Assembly (NCBI GenBank): GCA_036388475.1
Contig: DASVRT010000041.1
Span: 69,376-133,375, forward strand
Source: JALZHR01 sp036388475
GTDB taxonomy: Bacteria > Acidobacteriota > Blastocatellia > Pyrinomonadales > Pyrinomonadaceae
DNA length: 64,000 bases
Reading direction: 5' to 3'
Below are positions 1 to 8,617 of the stretch, piece after piece. The notes under the pieces were generated by a model, which saw nothing but the letters and a program-made list of their open reading frames with translations, made no database searches and was not told where the DNA came from. Every line of letters starts with the position of its first letter. The stretch's first letter is position 1. The translations under genes were made by a program, and so were the position numbers.

Positions 1-1
1 G

Positions 2-79
2 GGCGTCGGCGTGGACGACGGCGCACATCTGGACGCGCCGAACTCGCTTTCCAATCAACCGATTAGAAACAAAGGCTGA
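2..79 (+). CDS. C-terminal end of an unidentified gene (partial)
   Basis: The second reading frame is open from the window edge to TGA at 77-79, giving 25 residues that end in PNSLSNQPIRNKG. Codon choice (GAC, GGC, GCG, CTG) matches the neighbouring genes, and the other frames look less natural, so I read this as the tail of a gene that begins outside the window. The fragment is too short to assign to a family. The 110 bp that follow are AT-rich, with repeated gttttgag/aattttga words, before the SDR gene starts. Confidence 0.45.
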   Translation, partial: GVGVDDGAHLDAPNSLSNQPIRNKG

Positions 80-190
80 ATAAAAGTTTTGAATTTTGAG
101 TTTTGAGTTTTAAGTTCGCAGCTAAACTAATCATTCAAAATTCAGCATTTAAAACTCATAATTTTTTATCTTGAAAAGGGGAAATCTGTA

Positions 191-1579
191 ATGAAACTAA
201 ATCTGAAAAAATTAAACGAACAGGTCATGGTAATAACGGGCGCAACCAGCGGCATCGGTTTAACGACCGCGCGGATGGCGGCGGAAAAAGGCGCGAAACT
301 GGTTCTGGTAGCGCGAAACGGAGATGCCTTGCGCGAGCTTGCCGACGAATTAAGCGCCAACGGCACACGCGTAATTTATTCGATTGCCGATGTCGCCGAC
401 GAAGGTGCTTTGAGACGCGCGGCGGAAATTGCGAAAGCGAATTTCGGCGGCATCGACACTTGGGTCAACAACGCGGGCGGTTCGGTTTACGGGCGGATTA
501 CGGACGTGCCGACCGAAGATTTGCGCCGCTTGTTTGAAACGAATGTCTGGGGCGTGGTCAACGGTTCGCGCCTCGCCGTCGAACATTTGCGCGAACGCGG
601 CGGCGCGCTCATTAATATCGGCAGCGAAGTTTCCGACGCGCCCGTGCCGTTGCAGGGAATGTATTCGGCGTCGAAGCACGCGGTCAAAGGTTTCACGGAC
701 GCGCTGCGGATGGAACTCGAAGCGGACGGTTTGCCGATTTCGGTGACTTTGGTCAAGCCGACGGCGATAAATACGCCGTTTGCCGATAACGCGAAAAATT
801 ATTTGCCGTATGAGCCGCAATTGCCGCCGCCGCTTTACGCGCCGGAATTGGTGGCGGAAGCGATTCTGCACTGCGCCGAAAATCCGGTGCGCGATTTCTT
901 TGTCGGCGAGATGGCGAAGGCGCATTCTTCGATGGCGCTGAACACGCCGCGACTTTTCGAGAAAATGAACGAAGCGATGATTGATTCGATGCAGAATTCG
1001 GGCGAGCCGCCGCCGCCGAATCGTCACGACGGACTTTACAAAACCAATTCGGATTTGCGCGAGCGCGGCGCGCCGGAACGATTTACGCTGGAAACAAGCG
1101 TTTATCAAAAAGCGAAAATGCATCCCGTCGTCACCGGCGCGCTGGCGGTCGGCGCGGGACTGGGAATCGCGGTTCTGCTCGGAATGCGGAAATCAGCCAA
1201 AAGCAGTAGTGCTCTGCCGGACAATTTCTCAAAAATCAACTCGCTCGACATTCGCGAAAAAATGGAAGTTTTCGGGGCTGACAACGTATCTATCGGCACG
1301 GTAGACCGCATTGAATATGGAGAAATCAAGCTGGCTCGCAAAGATTCGCCCGACGGAAAACATCATCTGATTTCGGTAGATTCGGTCGAAGCAATTGACG
1401 GAAATAAAGTGATGCTGTCGCAGACCTCCGAACAGGCGCGGCAGATGTGGCGAACAATTGAAGATACTGTTAACGTCACTACCGGCGCGGTTACTAATGA
1501 TTCAAAAAATGCTGAGTCGGATGATTTGTCGAATCAACAGACCAACAACTTGTCGAAAAGCCACGGCAGCGGAATTTAA
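191..1579 (+). CDS. SDR family oxidoreductase with C-terminal DUF2171 domain
   Basis: A cytoplasmic NAD(P)-dependent short-chain dehydrogenase; the substrate cannot be told. Visible motifs are the Rossmann TGATSGIG at residues 16-23, NNAGG after the fourth strand, a Ser in the NIGSE strand and the catalytic Y158-xxx-K162 (YSASK). A classical SDR is about 250-330 residues. Here about 130 more follow: a hydrophobic Ala/Gly stretch (VVTGALAVGAGLGIAVLLGM) that could be a membrane segment, then a region containing VSIGTVDRIE and SPDGKHHLISVD that fits DUF2171, then a Ser/Asn-rich tail. The fusion suggests a membrane-tethered reductase. AAGGGG about 10 nt upstream of the ATG supports the start. A terminator hairpin follows. 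Confidence 0.85.
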   Translation: MKLNLKKLNEQVMVITGATSGIGLTTARMAAEKGAKLVLVARNGDALRELADELSANGTRVIYSIADVADEGALRRAAEIAKANFGGIDTWVNNAGGSVYGRITDVPTEDLRRLFETNVWGVVNGSRLAVEHLRERGGALINIGSEVSDAPVPLQGMYSASKHAVKGFTDALRMELEADGLPISVTLVKPTAINTPFADNAKNYLPYEPQLPPPLYAPELVAEAILHCAENPVRDFFVGEMAKAHSSMALNTPRLFEKMNEAMIDSMQNSGEPPPPNRHDGLYKTNSDLRERGAPERFTLETSVYQKAKMHPVVTGALAVGAGLGIAVLLGMRKSAKSSSALPDNFSKINSLDIREKMEVFGADNVSIGTVDRIEYGEIKLARKDSPDGKHHLISVDSVEAIDGNKVMLSQTSEQARQMWRTIEDTVNVTTGAVTNDSKNAESDDLSNQQTNNLSKSHGSGI

Positions 1580-1599
1580 AGTTAAAAAAGCGAGCTGCG

Positions 1600-1635
1600 A
1601 AAAATCTCCCGACTTTTAAAAGCCGGGAGATTTTT
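1600..1635 (+). terminator. Intrinsic terminator of the SDR gene
   Basis: A 12-bp perfect stem (AAAAATCTCCCG at 1600-1611 with CGGGAGATTTTT at 1624-1635) ends in a T tract just 20 nt after the SDR stop codon. Confidence 0.8.
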
Positions 1636-1665
1636 CATTAGACCTATTTCAAATGCAAACGCAAA

Positions 1666-1693
1666 AAAGCGGAGTCTGAAAAGACTCCGCTTT
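1666..1693 (-). terminator. Intrinsic terminator of the M36-like peptidase gene
   Basis: A 12-bp stem, AAAGCGGAGTCT / AGACTCCGCTTT, with a 4-nt loop. Read on the minus strand it is followed by further T residues, and it lies 24 nt beyond the stop codon of the peptidase gene at 1717. Each of the two convergent genes therefore has its own terminator. Confidence 0.8.
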
Positions 1694-1716
1694 AACCATT
1701 GCTTCACCGTTTATTT

Positions 1717-4700
1717 CTAGCGAAGAACTTTGACCGTCACGCTTCGGGTTATCGGATTAACCGTAAAGCGCAGCATATTTGTGACTGTCGGAAGCGGCAG
1801 TCCGAGCGGTCCGGTCGGAGTAGTTGAGCTGCTTCCGCCGACCGTTTTCGTTCCCGCGTTTTCGTTCGGCGAGCCTTGCGGCAGCAGTTGGTCGCTGACG
1901 ATGTTAAATGTCGTCGGACCGTTCGCAAAGCCTTTGACGCGAAGAATGTAGGTTGTGTTCGGCTGAACCGCCGACGAGACGAATTCGTTTGCCGACGCGG
2001 TTGCCGAATCGGACAGAATCTGACCGTCAGTTGTGCGCAATTCAAAGTCGAGGTCAACCGTCGTCGCGCTCAAAGCCGCTTCGAGGAACAAAGCGTCGCC
2101 TTTGGTCGTGACCGGAACGTCGTCCCACGTAATGCCTTTGAATGCCGGGTCGCCCCAGGTTGCGCTCGCTCCGCCCGTCGCAGTCGGCTCGCCCGCTATG
2201 AGCGTTCCCGTTTTGTTTTCGCGGAAGATTGAATAAGTAATCGGCTGCGGCGGATTCGATGTTCCGTCCGGATTCTGCGAGCCGGTGCCGACTGTCGAAC
2301 CGACGTAAGCGTTGCCGATAACTTTCGCGTCGAAGCTGAACATCTGCGCCGCCGGGTCGTTGAATTCGAGCCGTTTGGCGTTGCTGGTCGCGCCGAGCGG
2401 CAGCGTTTGATTATAGACAAACGTGTTGCCGGCGGCGTCGGCGTTTTTCACCGTTACCATCGGATTCGAGATGCTCACAATCTGGAATTGAACGGGGCTG
2501 TAGATGGTTTTATCCGTCGCCAGCGCGCCGCGCGCGTTCGTCAGTTTGTTGTCGAACGACATCACGCCGTTGGAATAGCTGATGTTGGAAATCGCCGAAT
2601 CGACCTGCGCCGTCAAATCCTGCGTCTGCTGCGCCGCGCGGGTCGAGCCGCTTAAGTTCGACCAGCCGAGCTGACCGCCCTGATTGACGCCGACGGCGCG
2701 CACGACATATTCGTGGTCAAACAGATTTTTCAAGCCTTCCGGCGCGAAAACTTCGTGAACCGCGCCCGTGTCTACATAAGAAGCCAGGTTGCCGTTGACG
2801 TAGTTGACGTGGCGGAAGCCGGTGGTTGACGAATCGCCGTCGGCGAATTCGCGTTTGCCGTTCGGCAGGCGGCGATTTTCAAAACCGATTTTGCGTTTCA
2901 GAACTTCGTAGGCGACCGCTCCCGGAACGGCGTCCCACGAAACTTTGAGCGATGTCGGGCTGGCTGCCGCGACGCGGATGTTGGACGGAACTTCAGGCGC
3001 GGTTTGCCCGCCGGTGAACGGCGTCACCTGCGTCGAAATCGTCGCTCTGCCGCCGGTCACTTCCAGCGCGTTGACGCCGAGTTCGTGCGCGGCAAAAATC
3101 TGTTCAATCATCGAGCGGTGTTTGCCGGGCGCGTCCGGGTCAGCCGCATCCGACGGATAGAGCAGCTGGTCGGCGACGATAAAAGCGTCGCGCGATTTGA
3201 CCATCGTGTCCGGCGCGGTCGTGCCGAGCACGTACATCGAGCCTAAAAAGTCGCGTTCGAAAACTTCCGTTCCTTTCGTGATTGCTTTCAGCGCCTGACC
3301 GTCACTCGGGCGAGGACGTTTATAAGCTGTATTTTGCGGATACAGACGATTGAACATTTCGCGGATGTCCCAAATCGCGGACATATAAATTTCGCCGTCG
3401 TAGTGTTCTTCAAAAATCGGCGTTCCGGCGCTGAGCAAGGTTCCGATGTCCGAATATTTCAAGGTCGAATTGGCGCTGCGAATGTAAGCAATCGAATCGG
3501 GATTGCGCCCGCGGCTGCGCGCTAAATCGCGGTAGCCTTTCGCGTTGACGACGTAATCGCCGAGGCTCGGATTATCGGTAATCGTAAACGCCCAGGAATC
3601 TGCCTGACCTTCGTTCAAAGCGCTGGCTTCCTCGCCGCCTTCAAGACCGGCAATCGGCGTCGTAATCGAGTGCATACCTTCGTGATACGGAACCGTTCCT
3701 TCGAGCGCCAAATCGTTTAAAAGATAACCGTGACCGTAGAAAGTCGGGTTGATGACGACAGGCGTTTTCGTGCCGGTCAATTCGGCGAAAAGCGCCGAAA
3801 CCGGAACGGCAAAAGCGTTGTCCATACCGAGCGCTTTCAGATGCAAATCCGGGTCGGTCGGATTGGGAATACTGCCGCCCGCAATGTCGAGCGCCATATA
3901 AAAGTTCGGCATATGAACCGTCGCCGGAAGCGGAACGGTTTTGTTCGGATAATCGTCCGGGAATCTGCCGCCGAGCGTGCCGTTGTCGCCCGCTACGTGC
4001 AGGTAGTCAACGTATTCGAGCAGGTAGTTGACGAAGAAAAACGAGTTGATTTCGTCTTGGTGTTCCGCCGGTTCGGCAAACTGGTCTTTTTCATTGGTGC
4101 GGGCTTCGAAGCCGGTCGGATTGTCGCGGCGGAAATGCCAGGTTCCCATCGCCGCCTGCGCGAAAGGCTGTTTGGTCGCCAGCACGTTGTTGACGAGCGC
4201 GTGCGTTCCGGTCAAAGTGCCGTTGACGCCGGTCGCCACGTTGGTCGGGTCGAAATTGCGCAGCGACACGCGCTGTTGACCGCACGGCGTGTCGTTGGCG
4301 CAAACGCTGATGATGGACTGGTCTTTCAGTTCGGGCGTAATGTCCGGGTATTTCGGATAAATGTCCGCCGTAAACGGAAGCGGCGCTTGCTGAAAAGCGA
4401 CAAAATCTTTGCGCGCGACGATTTCGCCCGTGTGCGCGTCAACCGAAATGATATACGCGCCGAACGGATTGGTCGAAAATCTCGCTACTTTGTAGACGAG
4501 GCGATAGCCGTCAGCCGTCGGGTAAATGCCGAGACGCGGCGCTTCGTTGTTGATTCCGCCGAGCTGCTGATTCAATAAAGCGTTGGCGGCTTGAAAAACG
4601 TTGCCGAGCGAATTAAACAAATTCGAGCTGAAGCGTCCCAAATCCGCATCAGCCGCCTGCGCCGCCTGCGCCGACGAAATTGAAGGCTCGGTGTTTACGT

Positions 4701-5289
4701 TCACGTCGCGGAAAAACGGACCCGAAGCCATAATGACCTGTTTGTTGCCGTTTAAAACCAGACCGACGCCGCCGTCTTTGACGTCGATGCCGTTGAAGGT
4801 CTGTTTAAAGCGCAGCAGATAACCGCCGAGCGCCTGCGTCTGGCTGAAAAGCTGTAAATCGTTGACGTTCGAGATTCCGAAAAGCGCCGCGTTCTGCGAC
4901 AAAAAGGCGCGACCGGCTTCTTCGGGCGTTCCCGCAAACGGCTGGCTGGCGAAATCATACATCACGTCGGGCGAGCCGCCGAACTCGTTCCAGCGCGCCG
5001 TCATATTCGGCGCGGCGACTGTCGCTTTGAAATTTTGCAAAGCCGCGAGCTGCTCGCCGGTGGCTTGCCGCATATTCGCCAGATTGCGAGCCGTGTTCAA
5101 ATCGTATTTCGGCGCGGGGCGTTTATAAAGCTGCGCGATTGAATCCGCCGAAGGCGTCGTGCTCGGAGCCGCTTTCGCCGTGCCGAACGGAATATAGAGA
5201 CCTGTTATAATAAATGACCAAAACAAAAATACTGCAATAAGCTTGAACCCTGCTTTTTCCGTTAATTGACTGTTGACCTTGCCCTTCAT
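1717..5289 (-). CDS. Secreted M36-like (fungalysin-type) zinc metallopeptidase
   Basis: A large secreted endopeptidase. An N-terminal hydrophobic signal segment ending near GTAKA is followed by a fungalysin/thermolysin-type propeptide (about 100-300). The zinc site reads HEGMH (about 536-540), with NEGQAD and the third ligand Glu about 24 residues later. HEGMH in place of the usual HEYGH/HEVTH is unusual. A fibronectin-III-like stretch (SNIRVAAASPTSLKVSW) and a beta-rich PPC-like tail follow. The reading frame opens at 5301, but GGAGG lies 5 nt before the second ATG, so I place the start at 5289 (1190 residues). Paired CTCAAGT boxes and a TATCTT hexamer lie upstream, suggesting control by the neighbouring BTAD regulator. 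Confidence 0.82.
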   Translation of the reverse strand: MKGKVNSQLTEKAGFKLIAVFLFWSFIITGLYIPFGTAKAAPSTTPSADSIAQLYKRPAPKYDLNTARNLANMRQATGEQLAALQNFKATVAAPNMTARWNEFGGSPDVMYDFASQPFAGTPEEAGRAFLSQNAALFGISNVNDLQLFSQTQALGGYLLRFKQTFNGIDVKDGGVGLVLNGNKQVIMASGPFFRDVNVNTEPSISSAQAAQAADADLGRFSSNLFNSLGNVFQAANALLNQQLGGINNEAPRLGIYPTADGYRLVYKVARFSTNPFGAYIISVDAHTGEIVARKDFVAFQQAPLPFTADIYPKYPDITPELKDQSIISVCANDTPCGQQRVSLRNFDPTNVATGVNGTLTGTHALVNNVLATKQPFAQAAMGTWHFRRDNPTGFEARTNEKDQFAEPAEHQDEINSFFFVNYLLEYVDYLHVAGDNGTLGGRFPDDYPNKTVPLPATVHMPNFYMALDIAGGSIPNPTDPDLHLKALGMDNAFAVPVSALFAELTGTKTPVVINPTFYGHGYLLNDLALEGTVPYHEGMHSITTPIAGLEGGEEASALNEGQADSWAFTITDNPSLGDYVVNAKGYRDLARSRGRNPDSIAYIRSANSTLKYSDIGTLLSAGTPIFEEHYDGEIYMSAIWDIREMFNRLYPQNTAYKRPRPSDGQALKAITKGTEVFERDFLGSMYVLGTTAPDTMVKSRDAFIVADQLLYPSDAADPDAPGKHRSMIEQIFAAHELGVNALEVTGGRATISTQVTPFTGGQTAPEVPSNIRVAAASPTSLKVSWDAVPGAVAYEVLKRKIGFENRRLPNGKREFADGDSSTTGFRHVNYVNGNLASYVDTGAVHEVFAPEGLKNLFDHEYVVRAVGVNQGGQLGWSNLSGSTRAAQQTQDLTAQVDSAISNISYSNGVMSFDNKLTNARGALATDKTIYSPVQFQIVSISNPMVTVKNADAAGNTFVYNQTLPLGATSNAKRLEFNDPAAQMFSFDAKVIGNAYVGSTVGTGSQNPDGTSNPPQPITYSIFRENKTGTLIAGEPTATGGASATWGDPAFKGITWDDVPVTTKGDALFLEAALSATTVDLDFELRTTDGQILSDSATASANEFVSSAVQPNTTYILRVKGFANGPTTFNIVSDQLLPQGSPNENAGTKTVGGSSSTTPTGPLGLPLPTVTNMLRFTVNPITRSVTVKVLR

Positions 5290-5335
5290 TTCATCCTCCA
5301 ATGGAAACTAAAAATAATTTTTGCTAACTGTCTTC

Positions 5336-5411
5336 AAGATAACTTTTTCGACTTGAGAAACGCTTGACCTGAAAAAATGGGCTTGATTTCAAGACTTGAG
5401 GCGAACTTGAG
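5336..5411 (-). promoter_or_regulatory. CTCAAGT direct-repeat operator/promoter of the M36-like peptidase
   Basis: On the plus strand ACTTGAG stands at 5351-5357 and GCTTGAC at 5362-5368, and ACTTGAG at 5394-5400 and 5405-5411; both pairs have an 11-bp period. On the gene strand they read CTCAAGT. The gene-proximal box is followed by exactly 9 nt and then TATCTT (5336-5341), a plausible -10, giving a leader of about 40 nt. There is no good -35, as expected of activator-dependent SARP promoters (family knowledge). The regulator is inferred. Confidence 0.6.
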
Positions 5412-5520
5412 AAAAGAAGAAAGCAACAGCAGGCGGGAGGCGGAAAGCGGTATTGAATTCGAATATTCAACGTTGAATTTTAAACCCCAACTGCCTTCCG
5501 CCGGCTGCTTGCCTGCTGTT

Positions 5521-8058
5521 TCAGCCTCCCGTCGTGAACAACTGGCGATAGCTGTTCAGCTTGACTGCGAGTGTCGCGCGATTGACGGTCGTCGCAGGCT
5601 CGAAACGCGGTCCGGGAAGAACCTGGAATTGTCCCGGAGCGATTTCGATAACCTGCGCCGGAAACGCTTCGAACATACCTTTGTCGATGGCAATCTGAAC
5701 GTATCCGCGAAGCGCCGCAGGAATTTGCGCGTTGTCCGAAAGCGCCGCGCCGTTATACGTCACATCCGAACCCGCTAGATTGCGGGCTTGCGTGTCGTAA
5801 CCGAGAGCGCGAACGAAAGCGACCGCTAAATCGAGGCGATTGACCGAGCCGCCCGGGTTGAAATTCGTCGCCTCGCTGCTCATTATTCCGCCCGGAATGT
5901 AATTAAAATCGCGCAGGGTCGAACCGTTTGCCGTGACGGCTTCGGCGATTCTGGCGAGGTCGCCCGAAACGTCGCCGAATCTCGGCGTCGCCGAAAGCGT
6001 CTGACGAAGCGATGTGTTCAGAACGAGCGAGCGGGCAAAATCTTCGCGCGTCACCGTGTCGTTCGGTTTGAAAGTGCCGTCGGCATAGATGTCAATGACG
6101 CGGTTTTTCAATGCCGCTTCGATGGCTGTCTGCTGCGGATGATTCTGAATGTCCGGAATATTCGGCAGCGTGTATTTAATCTGCGTGACATTGCCGTCAA
6201 CCGGACCGGGCATCGCTATCTGAATCGGCGAAGAAGCCTGCGGAGCCGCCGTCAGACCGCGCGCGCCGCGCACCTCCAAAGTCCAGGTTCCGGCTTCCGG
6301 GTTCTGGACGACAATCTGGCGTTTGTCCGTGCCGATAACCGGATAATCGATGGCGGTCGAGTAATTAACGCCGCTCGGAGAAGTGATGCGAATGCCGACC
6401 AGATTGCCCGTGCCTCCGGCGATGCTATCGACCGTAGCGAAAACGTCAAGCACGTTCATTTCCGGCTCGACCGTGAACGTCGTCGCGTTGGTCGAGGTTG
6501 CGCCGGAAACGGCGGGGTTGAAATCGAGATGGAAATTCTGCTGCGCCGGTCGCTGTTCGCCGAAGACGGCGTTGAAACTGGCGTCTTGAAAATTGGCGTA
6601 ATTGCGCGTGCGATTGAAAACTTTATCGACGGCGGCGTAAGCATTGATAAAGCCCGCGCCGACTTCCCAATCTTCGCGTCCGGGCATTTTGCTGGCGGTC
6701 GAAGTCAGAATTTCCCTGATTTCGTCCGGCGTTAAAGTCGGGTCGGCGTCGAGCATCAGCGCCACCACGCCCGCGACATACGGAGTCGCCATCGAAGTTC
6801 CGTAAATCTGCGTGTAGAAGGGAATCATTCCGGGCGCGATTTCCGTGTCGTTGGTCGTGCCGTTGGCGACCAGATTCGAGGTCGAGCGGGTCGAAATTAT
6901 GTCCATCGTGAATCCGGCTCGCTCTAAACTGCTTTCAAAAGCGCGTCCTTTGCCCGGCGCGGTAATCGTCGGCGCGTTGTAATCGTCGAGCGGGTCGTTG
7001 TTGCTCAAACGCTCGGCACGCGGCACGCCGCGCGAGGAAAAATCGCCGAGCTCGCCTTCTTTCGTTCCGGCGGCGACGCCGATAACCCACGGCGCTTTCG
7101 CATACGGGTTATAAGTATCTTTGACCGGACCTTCATTTCCGCCCGCGAAAACAACCACTATATTGCGGTCGTAAGCCGCCTTGCTGGCGATTGTCAGCGG
7201 ATTGTCCGGGTCGAATGCGCCCGAGTCGCCGTAGGAATTGGAAACGACGCGGATGTTGTAGCGATATTGATTTGCCAAGCCCCATTCCCAGGCAGCCAAG
7301 CCGTTAATCACGAAAATTCCCGCGCCCAAGCCCGCGCCGATGATTTTCGCGCCCGGCGCGACGCCCGGATAAAGCCCGCCTGAGCGGATGCCCGTGCCGC
7401 CGATAATTCCGGCGCAGTGCGTTCCGTGCCCGACCGATTGGTCTGTGTTCGGAACGTTTTCAATCGAGACGTTCGGCGTAAAGCCGGGCAGAGTTCCGGC
7501 GGCGACCGGCGTCTGCACGTTCTGGATGACTTTCGTGCCGAACTGCAAATCGGCGTGCGTCGCGTCAATGCCCGAATCGATGACGAGAACCGAAAAATCA
7601 CCCGCGCCCGAAACGGGTAAGCCGCCGTTGCGGATGGCGAATTGCCGGTCGGTTTCGACGCGTGCCGCGCCGCCTACCACGCGCGCCTGATGCATATAGT
7701 AATGAAGCTGGTCGTTTGACCAGATGGAGCGCACCGCCGAATTGTTTTGCAGCGCGCGAACCTGTCCGGCGGTCATCGGCTGCGCGACCATTCCCAGGGT
7801 GGGAAACGTCTGTCCGCCCAGAATGCCGACGCTTCGCAAAATGTTCAGGTGCGAATTTTGCAACCCGTTGGTCGTTTTAAAAGCGACGACGACCATTCCG
7901 ACCTGCGCGCTGTTGGCTAAACCGTTCAATTTAGTGCGCAGCGCAGGGCTGAGCTTGGCGGCGGCAAAGCTTTGTCCGAAAAGGACGCCGACCAGCACGA
8001 AAACAAACATCAATCCGAAGAACCTTTGCGATAACGTTTGGCTTACTCTGAATTTCAT
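5521..8058 (-). CDS. Secreted S8 subtilisin-like serine protease with SLH-like tail
   Basis: Secreted subtilase of 845 residues. The signal peptide (hydrophobic core FFGLMFVFVLVGVLFG) is followed by a propeptide-like region to about 130. The triad is clear: D161 in VIDSGID, H211 in GHGTHCAG and S422 in GTSMATP, with the oxyanion Asn308 in AGGNEG. Beyond about 490 there is a beta-sandwich of pre-peptidase or P-domain type (about 520-650). The last 190 residues contain repeats such as DGTFKPNDTVTREDFA and NFNPGGSVNRLDLAVAF that resemble S-layer homology domains, so the enzyme may be held at the cell surface. It is clearly paralogous to the subtilisin at 14957. CTCAAGT boxes lie upstream. Confidence 0.92.
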   Translation of the reverse strand: MKFRVSQTLSQRFFGLMFVFVLVGVLFGQSFAAAKLSPALRTKLNGLANSAQVGMVVVAFKTTNGLQNSHLNILRSVGILGGQTFPTLGMVAQPMTAGQVRALQNNSAVRSIWSNDQLHYYMHQARVVGGAARVETDRQFAIRNGGLPVSGAGDFSVLVIDSGIDATHADLQFGTKVIQNVQTPVAAGTLPGFTPNVSIENVPNTDQSVGHGTHCAGIIGGTGIRSGGLYPGVAPGAKIIGAGLGAGIFVINGLAAWEWGLANQYRYNIRVVSNSYGDSGAFDPDNPLTIASKAAYDRNIVVVFAGGNEGPVKDTYNPYAKAPWVIGVAAGTKEGELGDFSSRGVPRAERLSNNDPLDDYNAPTITAPGKGRAFESSLERAGFTMDIISTRSTSNLVANGTTNDTEIAPGMIPFYTQIYGTSMATPYVAGVVALMLDADPTLTPDEIREILTSTASKMPGREDWEVGAGFINAYAAVDKVFNRTRNYANFQDASFNAVFGEQRPAQQNFHLDFNPAVSGATSTNATTFTVEPEMNVLDVFATVDSIAGGTGNLVGIRITSPSGVNYSTAIDYPVIGTDKRQIVVQNPEAGTWTLEVRGARGLTAAPQASSPIQIAMPGPVDGNVTQIKYTLPNIPDIQNHPQQTAIEAALKNRVIDIYADGTFKPNDTVTREDFARSLVLNTSLRQTLSATPRFGDVSGDLARIAEAVTANGSTLRDFNYIPGGIMSSEATNFNPGGSVNRLDLAVAFVRALGYDTQARNLAGSDVTYNGAALSDNAQIPAALRGYVQIAIDKGMFEAFPAQVIEIAPGQFQVLPGPRFEPATTVNRATLAVKLNSYRQLFTTGG

Positions 8059-8101
8059 CTCTCATTCTCCTCAACAAAAATTTCAAAAACTGTATGTTGA
8101 A

Positions 8102-8208
8102 AAGATACCGCGCGGTCTTTGAGAAATACTTGAGTCGTAAAAGCGTTTTAAAATTGATTTATTAGCGAGGTTTTATGCGGGTTTCAGAACACTTGAGGCA
8201 AACTTGAG
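8102..8208 (-). promoter_or_regulatory. CTCAAGT direct-repeat operator/promoter of the S8 protease
   Basis: Plus-strand CTTTGAG (8117-8123) and ACTTGAG (8128-8134), and a second pair of ACTTGAG at 8191-8197 and 8202-8208; both pairs have an 11-bp period. On the gene strand the proximal box is followed by 9 nt and TATCTT (8102-8107), the same hexamer and distance as at the 5351 site. The leader would be about 37 nt. Confidence 0.6.
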
Positions 8209-8430
8209 ATTGTGTTGATTCGGAAAACGAAGAAATCTGCCGCACCGGATTCGCGCCCGGCACGCCGGGGTAAAATAGTTATTTCGACGTCGAAGATTTG
8301 TCGTCTTTGCCGTCGTCAGAATCAAATGCGGAAGCGACAGGAGGCAGCAGTGCCGGGACAAACGGCGAAAGGCTCGTCACGGAGGCGCAAACCTCCCGCC
8401 TTTGATAATCTCTGGAAACGGTTCGAACGC

Positions 8431-8558
8431 GTAAGAATGAAAAAGCACAACGTGCGAATGCATTTGTACGGCGTGCAAACAGAAAAATAGGGCGTACAAA
8501 CGCAACTGTACAATGTACAAAAGCATTCGTACGCCGTACGTTCGGGTTCATATACGGC
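8431..8558. repeat. Degenerate tandem array, 21-bp period (array 1)
   Basis: Five 21-bp units start at 8431, 8452, 8473, 8494 and 8515, with a longer sixth at 8536. Each begins GTRC/GTAA, and most end near TACGGC, TACAAT or TACGCC. The spacing is exact although the bases vary. The array lies between the stop of the CarboxypepD_reg gene (8618) and the subtilisin promoter. One plus-strand frame gives heptads of the type V-R/Q-x-x-x-Y-x but is broken by a TAG. The rest of this 558-bp gap (8209-8430) holds no gene I can support. Confidence 0.6.
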
Positions 8559-8617
8559 GAAAACGCGTTTGAGTTTCGCTCAAAGCCTTTCAGACATTGA
8601 ACAAACGCAGCCGGCGC

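Noticed and set aside
350..1123. Long open frames antisense to the SDR, lon, S46, DinG and other genes
   Set aside because: They are Arg-rich shadow frames caused by GC-biased codons in real genes; they have no domain features or ribosome-binding sites.
8212..8490. Possible small genes in the gap before the subtilisin
   Set aside because: Frames on both strands are low-complexity and overlap operator boxes and array 1; none has a credible start.
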